This document shows positions 10,077 to 21,159 of a DNA stretch of 64,000 bases, one piece after another. Origin of the DNA: Liopterus haemorrhoidalis (taxonomy: Eukaryota > Arthropoda > Insecta > Coleoptera > Dytiscidae); NCBI GenBank assembly GCA_963971575.1, contig OZ020616.1:14539575-14603574 (forward strand). Direction: 5' to 3'. The notes under the pieces were generated by a model that worked only from the letters and a program-made list of their open reading frames with translations, did not search any database and was not told where the DNA came from. The translations under genes were made by a program, and so were the position numbers. Within the stretch, counting starts at the first letter, position 1, and every line of letters begins with the position of its first letter.

Positions 10077-10815
10077 GATAGACCCTCAGGTAGCTAAGAA
10101 AGTTCTATCGCTTTTTGAGTATTAACAACTAAGTAACTTTTTGAGTAATAACTAAGTAAAACATTAGTATTTTTTTACTTAGTATAACTTTATCAAAATT
10201 TCTTCAACCACCTTTACATTGAACTACACTTTCCCAAGAAGAAAATAATTTATAAATTCCATTATTTTAATATTCGAAATTTTATTAAAAACGAAAAATA
10301 ATAATGATTGAGAAATTTCTTTTTTTGAGATTCATACCCTAAAGAAAATGTGAAGCAAATCATCTTGGGACAGTTCTTAGTGTAACTACTTCGACAATGT
10401 TAGAAGCAAGTTTAAATTCATATAGTAAACAACAAACATTTTAAAGGGGTGATATATTATTTTAAATTAAAGTGAAAAACTCTACGTTCAGTGAACAAAT
10501 AAAGACAAGTATGTACCTTGTTACTCAGATAATATGCTCTGCATGATTAGGAATAATTTGGAATAATGACTCCAACAAAAACGAAAGAACATTCTTGGTA
10601 ACATACAGAGTTTGTCGTGTCTGTAAATGGGGTATTGTGGGAGGGTGTACGGGTTTCGGCCATAAATATTGCATACTTAATCCTAAGCCTTAATACCTTT
10701 CGGTGTCAGTCTATAAGTAATGCTACTAAATACAGCGAACCAGTTTCAAAATGTTATTATTTCTTCTTCAGAACTACACAGATTTGAATCAGAAATTGTG
10801 GATTGCAATTTACAG
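10077..10815. other. Intergenic, no gene recognised
   Basis: AT-rich; a duplicated AACTAAGTAA motif lies near 10130-10160. No coding evidence. Confidence 0.3.
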
Positions 10816-10817
10816 TA

Positions 10818-11538
10818 CAGTGGAACCTCTATATTCGTCAACCTCCATATTCGTAATATTCGATATTCGTCACATTTTGATGACAATTTTTGTCCCCCAT
10901 ATTCGTTAGTATTTTCCGTAATCGTCGTCACTCCCACTGGCACTGTCAGAGCTACATAAAAACCAAGAAACGGAAATGATGGAGATGAATTCGTTTCGAG
11001 AGGAAGAAAAGCATCCATACCTAACGCTGACATCAATGAAATGCTATCTAATTGGGCCAAAGTGCAGAATATGGTCGAAAAATGGCACCCAAATTTTGCT
11101 ACAGTCAATCGAAACATAAATGCATTTAACGATAATCTGATTGACTACTTCAGGAAGGTTTTACAGAGCAGACAAAAATAGACAACATTGGATAAAGTCC
11201 TTGTTAAAACAGGTGCTGCTTAATCATCGACAAAAAAGACCCCATGATCAGAATTGGAATTACTATTGGCTGTTTTGTTTGAATTGATAGCAACTCTTGT
11301 TTTCAACATTAATCTTCCTCCTTTTCCACTTCTACCACTATGTTTATCTATTTAGTACAAAATAGTTTAAACAACATTTTTTAAAATTTTTGTACCACTT
11401 TTAGGAGTTGGAAATAGATTAATTGAATTTATTATATAACAGTTATTTCTTATGGGAAAAATTGTTTCTATATTCGTCAAATTCTATATTCGTTACACCC
11501 CCAGGAATTGATTATAGACGAATATGGAGGTTCCACTG
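10818..11538 (+). mobile_element. Tigger-like (pogo) element with CAGTGGAACCTC ends
   Basis: The left end, CAGTGGAACCTCTATATTCG, mirrors the right end (CGAATATGGAGGTTCCACTG), with TA on both sides (10816-10817 and 11539-11540). Sub-terminal TATTCGT repeats occur at both ends. The interior keeps only the C-terminal part of a Tigger/jerky-type transposase. Confidence 0.88.
10984..11223 (+). pseudogene. Tigger/jerky-type transposase, C-terminal segment
   Basis: The plus strand reads DEFVSRGRKASIPNADINEM, LSNWAKVQNMVEKWHPN, then NRNINAFNDNLIDYFRKVL and QSRQK, a TAG, then TTLDKVLVKTGAA and TAA. The pattern W..VQ..VEK.HPN, FNDN...FR, and the closing RQKQ..LDKFLVK is the tail of Tigger transposases. 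The single in-frame TAG replaces the Gln usually found there. The DDE core is deleted. Confidence 0.82.
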
Positions 11539-11595
11539 TATTTTACTATTAGAACATACCTGATTTAGAAAAGTAAGGTCATAGTTCGGTAGGTA

Positions 11596-12960
11596 GGGGA
11601 GATGTGGGGACGGTGGCACACATTTTGGTTTTCTGTACATAACATCTTCAATTTTGAATTTTTTAAATAAATCTTTTCGCCACTTAATATTTATTATGTC
11701 GTTGTTTAAATAACCTATTAAAAATTAATGTCCTTATCACATGCCATTTATAATTAATATTTTTGTTGACCTCTGCAATTGTGCCACTGTACCTATACGT
11801 GAGGGTACAGTGAAACAGCATTAGGGATACAGTGGAACAGTAAATATAATAGGTATCTAAAAAATCTGTATATGTATCAATAATTTTTATTGAAACTTCA
11901 ATTCAATGTCTTTAAAAATAAATCATCTGAAAGGTAGTGAAAAATTAACAATATTGTAAAAAAATCAAATTTTTAATTCTAACTACTAAGTTTAAATAAT
12001 GTATATAAATATATAAATGTAAATTTATTATTAATATAAAAAATAAACTTTGGTTCCTTGGAAGCAGTAAGTTTTGATAGTTTTTATTTTATTGTTAATT
12101 ATATTTCATTAAATTTACTGTAAAAATCAAAACGTCTAAACGGTGTTTTGTGCTACCAGACGGAGCAGGAGATGGTAAAACTTTTATCAGCTCTGATTTT
12201 TTAAATGTGTAATTTTCATTTATTTTAATAAATTTAAAGAGTAGAGTCAGCCGTCGGAGATATGTTACAACAATATTGTCAGTCATTATTTCTATGATTT
12301 CCCCTATAGAGTGGCTCTTCATTTTATTCTTTCCGTATCCTTCAAATATTAAGGCATATTGCCTTACTTTAATATCCTTGTTTACTTAACCTCAACATTA
12401 TCATCTGAGTTTGAATTTTCATCAATATTGACATCAGTATCAGATGTGTATGAACTTACAAGAATATCTTTTAATTTTCTGATCTTTTTTATTTTGCGCA
12501 GCTTGGAATTGTTCTTCTAACTCGTACCCACGTACGTGGGTACAGTGGCTCACTGTACCACTGTATCCACATAACACATGTGCTACTGTTAGCCTAACCC
12601 TATTTTCACGAACATTTTATCAAGTATAATAAATGATATAGTTTAGAGCATTAGTAATTGCTTTATACTGTAGACAAATGACCAATTTACAACATGTAAT
12701 ACAAAATTTCTTACTAATTTAGTTGTGTCTCGTTTAAATAATTTTTTTTTTGTTATGATAAACTTAGGTTGTCTACCTCAAATCAACATTTTCATCATAA
12801 ATGGCGGGACTTAAATTTATAGACTCAAAATGTGGATAGTATCATTTCTCAGTACCAGAGGGGCCTACATATACCCAAACAGACAGGAAAATATTCTATA
12901 TTTCAAAGATATTTCAAATGTTCTACTGTACCAATTGTGCCACCGTCCCCACATCTCCCC
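11596..12960 (-). mobile_element. pogo-like element with GGGGAGATGTGGGGACGG ends
   Basis: About 27-bp inverted ends: GGGGAGATGTGGGGACGGTG at 11596 and its mirror ending at 12960, with TA on both sides (11594-11595, 12961-12962). Sub-terminal copies of a TACAGTGG/CCACTGTA motif lie at 11775-11840 and 12530-12575. The body encodes a C-terminal transposase remnant on the minus strand. Confidence 0.85.
12095..12363 (-). pseudogene. pogo-like transposase, C-terminal tail
   Basis: The minus strand reads GQYALIFEGYGKNK, HSIGEIIE, VVTYLRRLTLLFKFIK, SELIKVLPSPAPSGSTKHRL, then VLIFTVNLMKYN. This follows the C-terminal pattern of insect pogo/CENP-B-like transposases: a YYVG-like segment, V.YLRR, then LP.P..SG.T.R....F.VD..KYN. 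An acidic stretch with repeated Asp/Ser codons lies upstream at about 12370-12500. The DDE core is missing or eroded. Family naming is from memory of similar proteins. Confidence 0.6.
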
Positions 12961-12962
12961 TA

Positions 12963-14108
12963 ATATGTTTAGCCATGGTTTGTAAATAAAAATAAAATAG
13001 GAAGTTAATAGATAAAATGAAAGCATATAAATAAAATATGTCACACAAATTAAAATATAATATCGCCGCGAATGTTGAATGTGTTGAACGTGTTTGAATG
13101 CTACGTTTAAAAGAATATTTTTAGGACAATTCTGCCATCTATTGGGGTGTTGTGGATGGAATTTGCGCGGAAAAGTAACTAGGATTACGTCACACATATT
13201 TGCAGAACTCTATACATATTATTTAAGTTTTCTGTGTATGTGAAGTAGTTGATTGTATCATATGGTATGTGTAATATTTCACTAAGTAGACTTTTTTTTT
13301 TTTGAGGATGGGTTACTTGTCAAGTATATCTACTTTCTGATTTTCATCTGTGTAGCTCTGAAGAAGAAAGAAAAAATATTACTCAACTGTATTTAGTTGA
13401 ATTATTTATGTCCGAAGCCTGTAGAACCTTTCCACGATTACTTGATAGTTCTCTGATATTGGTCATTACGTACTAAATATTTTCCATAACAAGTAGTGCA
13501 TTAGAGAGATCTAATTTGGCAAAAGTATTTCTAATTAGTTTTAAGAAAAATTATAAGAATATAGTTCTATAACAGATGTAATTTCAATTAAAATGTAATC
13601 AAAATTGCTATGAAACAGGGATATGTTCAAGATTAGATGGCTGACTGTACAGATCACAAGGGAAGCTATTTTTCAAAAATTTATCACAAACGTATCCTGC
13701 GAAATTCTTATTCATTTGGGAATCTATTTAAATAGTATTTTTTTTTTTTTTCAATTTGTTAAATTACAGTTTGTTTCATATTTTTTGGCGCACATCTGTG
13801 GATATTAGTACCAGTTACAGTCAGCTATTACATTAGTTCATATCAGTGTTTAGAACTAATAACAATTTTTTCCAGCTGTTAATGTAAGTTTATTTTCAGA
13901 TTATTAATAAAAAAATTCTTTCAGCTTAATAATTTATAATTTCAGAGGCAGATGGTCCTGTTAGCAGTCCTAATTATAAGTATCTAACCTAACTGTCATT
14001 TTATAGCTAAATCTCTCAATATTTATCTGTAAAAAGACAAAAATCGGTTAGAAAAATACGAAGCAACTGCTCTCAATACAATTCTAACACACATTTTAAC
14101 TATTACAG
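12963..14108 (+). other. Upstream intron sequence of TCERG1, no exon seen
   Basis: This interval directly precedes the first visible TCERG1 exon. I looked for FF1/FF2 coding sequence and found none, so the preceding intron appears to exceed 14 kb and to reach beyond the left edge. Confidence 0.4.
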
Positions 14109-14453
14109 GCTAAAAAAGATTTCCACACTCTTCTAAGGGAACATCCAGATATAGATCGTCATTCTCGTTGGTCTGAGGTCAAGAAAAAGGTTGATAGTGA
14201 CCCCAGATACAAGGCCGTTGATTCGAGTGGTATGCGCGAAGATTGGTTTAGGGAATATTGTAAGATACTTAAAGATGAAAAGAGAAGGGCTAAGGAGAAA
14301 GAGAGGGAACATAAGAGAGAGAACAGGGATAAGGAGAAACATAGGAGTAAGAGGGATAAAGATAGAGATAGTGATAGAGGAAGGGATAAGAAAGAAGAAG
14401 ACAGACATGAGAAGGAGAGTGAAGGAGAGATTATTGTGAAAACTGATGGAGAG
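14109..14453 (+). CDS. TCERG1: TCERG1 exon: FF3 and charged linker
   Basis: Acceptor TATTACAG precedes 14109 and donor GTGAGT follows 14453. It has 115 codons in phase 0. The first about 55 residues form an FF domain (AKKDFHTLLREHPDI ... WFREYCKIL). The rest is a highly basic and acidic repeat linker (KRENRDKEKHRSKRDKDRD). The two plus-strand frames overlapping it are shadows. Confidence 0.95.
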
Positions 14454-17400
14454 GTGAGTTTTTAAACCATTTTAAAATTTAAAAAAACTATTTAAACAGT
14501 TGTTGCAAACGTTACGTTATACACTATTTTTAGGTAGCGTCCACAATAGCCTCCCAATTATTCATCCTATAGAAAAATACATACAAAAGATTTATTTTTA
14601 GGGTTTTGTAGGTATGACCACCAAAAGACCCTTATAACGTCTAACCCCTTAAACGGCTGAACATAGAAAGTTGAAATTTGGCATACTTGTACAACTTTTT
14701 GACCCACATATAGGAAAATATAAAAAATACAGCGCGGAATATATATAAACAAATATGTTTTTAATGGAAAAATAAATATTTTTTAAAATTTTTTTACCAA
14801 ATTGGTTTTTCGCAAAATTAAATTTTTTTGTGTTTTCGAAAAAATAAATTTATTCTGTGGTATCAAAAGAAAGCTCTTAAGACGTAGATAAAGGAACGGG
14901 AAATAGTTTTTTATTTTAATACGATTTTTTCCAAAAAAGAAAATTATTATTATATAGTAGTAATTAATATCTTAGCTAAAATTAAAAAAATGTATTTGTA
15001 TATACATGGATACAATTTGTTGTGGGTAGAGAAGAGGTACGTTAATTTATTTTGCGAATATTGACTAGGAAAATATATAAATAACTGGCCGGTTACTGGG
15101 ATTCCATTTCTAGTAGAGAATCTGTTAGTGTTTCATATAGTCGCAATATAAACAATGTCTCTGTAGGCGTTATGCTCTTGCGTAACAAAAGATCGCCTGC
15201 AGTGTTTCCAGGTCTGGATTTGAATGATATTTTTGCAATTATACAAAAAAAAAAAAAAACAATAATACGCTAAAATATATCTGTACCTTGGAGTAAGAAC
15301 AACCAATGTCAAAAATTTGGGGTTTTGAAATTTTTAGCCGAATGGTGTAAAAAAACTTATATATAATTTATATTAAGATAATAAAAGATGCCAGGAAAAC
15401 CGGAAGTAGTCAAGTAAGCGCGAATAGGAATTAACTTCTAAGATCAAATTCTAGAAAAATTATTTGAGGCGGAATTACTCAAATGTAGCAAAAATGACTT
15501 TGGTTGTTCTTGCATCAAGGTACAGATATATATTATGGTATTATAAGAGATATATGATACACGGTAGAAAAATCTAACTGCAACCTTTTTGTCGTGCCTA
15601 TTGATTTAAAGGATTGAAAACTAATACTCAAACAATAGTTTGAGCTAAAACGGTGTCTCTCTTCATACCTGTAATTAATTTATCTCATACCTGACGCAAA
15701 GATTACAGTATGTTGAATACGCGGGTTCTCAGTCACGTCAGTACTCAACACCATCTGGAGTACTACAAGGCTCGAATCTTGGGCCCTTGCTATTTTTGTT
15801 AGCAGTCAACGATGTTCCACAACAAATAACTCATGGTAGTTGTCTGTTATTTGCGGATGACATTAAACTATATAAGCAGATTAACAATGTTTCAGATTGC
15901 CATGCTCTAGAACAGGACCTAAAAATGCTATTGCGTTGGAGCTGTGACTCAGGTTTACAGTTTAATGCATCGAAATGTAAAGTAATGTCGTTTACTAAAA
16001 ATCGAACATCAATTAAATTCGAATATGTTATGGTTGACACTGTAATTGTAAGAACAGATACGATAAAAGATCTTGATGTCATTTTTGATTGTCAGTCAAA
16101 TTTCAACAGTCATATAGTGACATCTGTACGTGACTGTTTTAAAACATCAGGTTTTATACTTAGAATGGCGAGAGACTTCAGGCAAGCTCGAACATACATT
16201 ATTTTATTTAACGCATTAGTACGTAGCAGGTTGGAATATGCGTGTGTGATTAAGTTGTTAGATGTTGTCCAGACTAAATTTTTACGTAGTGTTGAATACA
16301 GAACTACAGGTTTTTACCCTATGTATGAAACATCTAAAACAATATTAGAGCGATATTCTATTAGATCTCTTAAAGATAGGCGTGATATTCGTAGTTTATT
16401 ATTTCTAAATAATATATGGAACGGTGGTGTAAATTGTTCAGTCATCCTATCTGATTTTTATATCAAAGTTCCACCCCTTGGAATGAGAATGAGATATTAT
16501 TTGTTTCGGGAAAATGCTGCTAGAACGGAATCTTGTAGGATGAGTTCACTGAATCGAATGGTCACTCTTTATAACCAATTACTACTAAGAAATAATTTGT
16601 CTGACATCTTTTATATGAGTTTTGGCAATTTTCGAAAACTGATTTGCGACACTGTAAAATTTGGTTACATGTTTTTTTTTAAATATATGTGTATACATTG
16701 TATGTGTACACATATGTTTTCCTTTTTATTTGTTTTTTTTTTTTTTTGTTTTATTTTTGTTTCTACATGTGTAGATACTATTGTGTATACTTAATGTAGG
16801 GACACTTTTGGGACTTTAAAGTATGTTGTATCCCCTATTTCTCAATAAATTAAATTAAATTAAAACCAACACTTGTAATTGTGTTCTGTAGTGACAGGCA
16901 TTCATCGTTTGGCCTTCTAATAAATAATCATCATTCACTGACTAAATACCTACAAAACCCTAAAATGTGTGGAATTTCACACATCACGTTAATTTTTTTA
17001 GTTGGCGTATTATGTAATTAGAATAATGTACGTTTGCAATAACTCTAATTTATATATTTAGTGCTTTTATGATTATTGAGCTGTTTTATTTTCTGGAACG
17101 CAGACTGGACTAAAGAGAAGCGTTTTTTTATTAACAAAGGTAGCATGTTAGGTTCATTAGTTGTTGTAACTTAGATTGTATGTACGACGGCATAGAAAAA
17201 TTAGATACTTAGTAACGAGACTAATATAAATTCAAGTTCCGATTCATACTTACAGAATTGCGACGATCACCTTGTAATGAGGCACATTTTAATGTGATCT
17301 ATAACCAGTTCAATACATTTCTAATGGAACTTATGCTTAATTTGACATGTTCAGGATTCCAGATTGAATTTGATTTGTAAAAGAATCAATTTGATTCGCA

Positions 17401-20400
17401 AAAGGGTAAATTTGGGGCGCACAACCGTAAATGTTAAGATATCTATCAATTCTTGTGTGGCTACCATATTGAATTTGTTTTCGAATTTAGTTTTAACGTT
17501 TACAACATAGAATAATGTCGTTCTAGCGCAGTGATGGCGAACCTTTTGAGCTCGGTGTGTCAAAATTGGGTAAAAACCTAGCTTAACTCGGGTACCGTCT
17601 AGAAATATCCATAATTTTGTGATATGCGCAGCCCTAGTAAAATAGTTATATTTTTGATGTATTTATTTGTTAAAAACACAAAAACAAATAATTATTTACA
17701 TTAGTGACTTTTTTGTTGTTGATTTGAATTTGCTAAATTCAATTGAAGGTTGGTATTTCGTGCACTTCAAGTCCAATCAAGCACTACTAACTTCATCTAT
17801 CAGACGGTTTCTTTTATTGGTTTTAATATTATTTAACGCCAAGAATAAGATCTCACAAAAGTACGTAGATGGAAAAATCGTGAATAAAGCCATCGCTAGA
17901 TTTTTCAGTGCTAAAGTGTCCGGTAATCGGTTTCCAGCACTCCAAATTTCCTGTTCGTAGTACCACTCTTTTTCATTCTCCAAACGATTTCTCTCCAGAT
18001 TCTCAAGTTTGGACTTCAAGTCGACAAACACTTGAGCCCAGATGCGTTTATTGTTCTTGGCCGAAGACCGTCCGTAAACGATGCGTGTCACCTAAAATGT
18101 CTTGGCGTGTCACTCGTGACACGCGTGTCATAGGTTTGCCATCACTGTTCTAGCGCAAGCAGCGTGCAATATTTTATAGTATAATACTAGCAAAATATAA
18201 AATTACAGGCATTAATATTTAGTACTGCATGACTGTGTAAATTTCAGCATCTTGCTTACTTAAGCCGCATTCAGAGCTCTTAAATTAATAGACTATAAAC
18301 TATATCCTGTACTGTGTAGACTGTCATTAACAAGTTGGTCATATGGTAAGACGTGCAACCGTTCAGACCTCTAAATTTAATACATTGTTCGTTGTTGATT
18401 GTGGATAATTTTCTAAACTTATAGCTAGTGAGTTGTTTTAATGAGACAGACATATAAATACATTGTTTATCTCAGTCTATCGGAGAGATTTACTGTTCGT
18501 CTTTGTAATTTTGAGCGAGATTTGTTAATGATGACATTTTGTTAGGTTACGTAAAGGCATACAATATGTCCGTACATATTGTATGCCTTTACGTAACCTA
18601 ACAAAATGTCATCATTAACAAATCTCGCTCAAAATTACAAAGACGAACAGTAAATATGATCAATTTAGGTAATTAGGTTAGATTTAGTTGTAATAAAAAT
18701 CTAGGACAGCAGAATTATAAAAACGATAATAGATAATAAACATGTTACGAAGTGACCGTAGTTGGTTTAAAGACACACAGATGTCGGACTATTCGTAACT
18801 CACTAATTTTCAAGAGCTGTAAACGCTACATCGAACGTTAAAACAATCTATTAAGCATATGCATAACGTGCAGTGCGGGAGTCAACTAATTTAAAGAGCT
18901 CTAAATGCAGCTTTAAGTTGATTTTTTTTTTGTTTTTTTTCGTAATAAAAAATTATTTTTCAAGGACCCTGATCACGATCCAGTCTCAGATGATGAACGA
19001 GCCAGGGAGGAGAAAGAAAAGGAAAAACAACTAAGAGCCGAGGCCAGTTTGCGCGAGAGAGAGAAAGAAGTACAGAGGACCCTTGCCACTCACCTGCGGG
19101 ATAGAGATAAGGAGAGAGAGCAACATAAGCGAGATGAAGCTATACAAGTAAGTACGGTGTAGAACTGTTTGGATTTTAATGAATTTACTAGATAGGCGCG
19201 ACACCAAGTGCATCTAGAACGAACACGTTGCATCCCATAAAATGCTGAACTGTGTCTGTTCAGCACGAAGTCAGGCGAAACTTTGATAGAGGTCCATAGT
19301 GAATATATGTTTGATGCATTATATCCGTAGGTAATATCAGGGATGGGGAGTCGACAGAAAAATTATCGACTCCCGACTCTCGACTCCGGAGTCGGTATTT
19401 TTGAAAATCGACTCCGACTCCGACTCCGACTCCCGACTCCTTTCACTGGTAAATTGTAAAGTCTATTCCAAATGTTTAAGCGGAACTAAATGGAATTTTT
19501 ATTTTCTCAAATTATCACGAGTTTACTTTTTAACTATCAAAGTGGGCTTTTGTTAAACAAAATGATACAAAGCTTCATTCAATCCTTAAAAGTTAGTAGA
19601 TTTCGATATCTAATTCCGCTTAAACCAAGCAAACAGACTATACTTACATTAAATATTTTGGGTTGGGGCGAGCTGTTTTTATAAAATGGCATTTTCATTT
19701 CATCTTGACTATTGAGTCATTTTTAATACAAATTTTCAAATATATTAGTTAAAAAAAAAAAATTGTTTTGTATTTTATATAAAGTCTGTTCCTTTGGTTT
19801 AGGCGGAACTAGATTTTCAATACTAGTTACTTTTACCGTTTGATTGAAGCTTTTGATCATTTTGTTCAGGAAAAGCCAACTTCAATATATAAAAAAATAG
19901 CTAATGACAACTTACAAAAATGAAAATTCCAGTTAGTTCCGCTTAATCGTTTGGAACAGACTGTACTTTATTTTTCATAACATGTCACTTTTTTCTTTTG
20001 ACATATAGATTTTAGCTGCCAACATGAAACATAAATTAATCACAAAGCCCGTTACAACTTGAGAAAATAAAAATCCAGTTTAGTTTCGTTTTAACATAAT
20101 AAACAAAGTATACAAAAAAGAATTAGATATTACTAAAAATTAACTAAATTTTTAAATGAAAAGCATGAAGGAAACCGGAATTGAATATTTTTAATTTCAT
20201 TTTCGTTCATGAACAGAGAAAAAATGTCGTTCCTGTTCCCATTCTTTAACAAATTCTGGTAGTATGGTATTTTGCTTTCGCTTTCGGATTGTTCTCATCC
20301 TTGATAAATATGTAGTCAAAGAGTCGGGAGTCGATAACTTTTTCCGACTCCCGACTCCGACTCCTCCAAAAAGCTTCGACTCCTCGACTCCCGACTCCCG

Positions 20401-21112
20401 ACTCCGACTCCGACTCCCCATCCCTGGGTAATATAATTGATGAAGTAATAGGATGCGGACAAGTGAAAAATCTTCTTCAGAGCTAGTTAAAAGTCACATG
20501 ATGCATGATCATGATGCATGAATTTCTTATCTCGAAGTTCAACGACCTTCCTACTACGGACATTTTATTTATTTTATATTTTAACGAATTCATTTAATTA
20601 TAATGTGACGAATTTTCAAATCGATAAAATCGGAATGAAAAAAATAGAAAAAGATATTTTTAAAATTTTGTTCAGACAATAGCGAGTCCTGATACGTTAC
20701 TTTACATCGTACCTTTTATTATCAACAAGGTAACGAGCCTGTGATATTAAATGAAGTCTGATCTCAAACTGAAATGAGATTCCTGACTAAAGGAGTTCGG
20801 GTTCTAGGCGTGAGTATTATCCAGGGTTTATCATTACGATATGTGAATTAAATGATATGTATTAGTACTTACCAACCGACTGATCAGGCATTTTGTAATT
20901 AGTCTGGATCTTAGCTGTTGACTAAAGTTCTTATAGGTGACGGTTTACACACGTTAAGTAAGACGGTTTAAAATTAATCATCATCATCATCAAGCCTTGT
21001 CCATCATCGGGTGATTTTGGACTGCCTCTAAAAAGAGCATAGGCTGTCATTATTTTACTGTGTTACACTATTATTGGGAAAACTAACTTTAGTTATCCTG
21101 TTGTGTAGCCAA

Positions 21113-21159
<47 letters not shown>

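Larger units (their letters stand above)
19338..20426. mobile_element. hAT-type element with GACTCCGACTCC iterations (CAGGGATGGGGAGTCG ends)
   Basis: Ends CAGGGATGGGGAGTCG and CGACTCCCCATCCCTG are inverted copies, flanked by the exact 8-bp GGTAATAT (19330-19337 and 20427-20434). Both sub-terminal zones are iterations of CGACTCC (19360-19440 and 20325-20415). The interior contains two MITE-A copies (19459-19640 and 19782-19962) and no recognisable transposase. The minus-strand frame at 20197-20421 is made of the repeats. Confidence 0.93.

Noticed and set aside
13870..13900. Apparent 8-nt microexon (TTTTTTCCAG CTGTTAAT GTAAGT) upstream of the TCERG1 exon
   Set aside because: Good splice consensus by chance in AT-rich DNA, but 8 nt would shift the frame and no homology supports it.
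14191..14465. Three frames overlapping the first visible TCERG1 exon, including a minus-strand hydrophobic one
   Set aside because: Repetitive AGR/GAN codons of the charged linker leave all frames open; only the splice-bounded frame matches TCERG1.
20197..20421. Minus-strand Ser/Arg-rich frame that looks like an SR protein
   Set aside because: Encoded by the CGACTCC iterations of a hAT end (GSRSRSRESGVE), not a gene.
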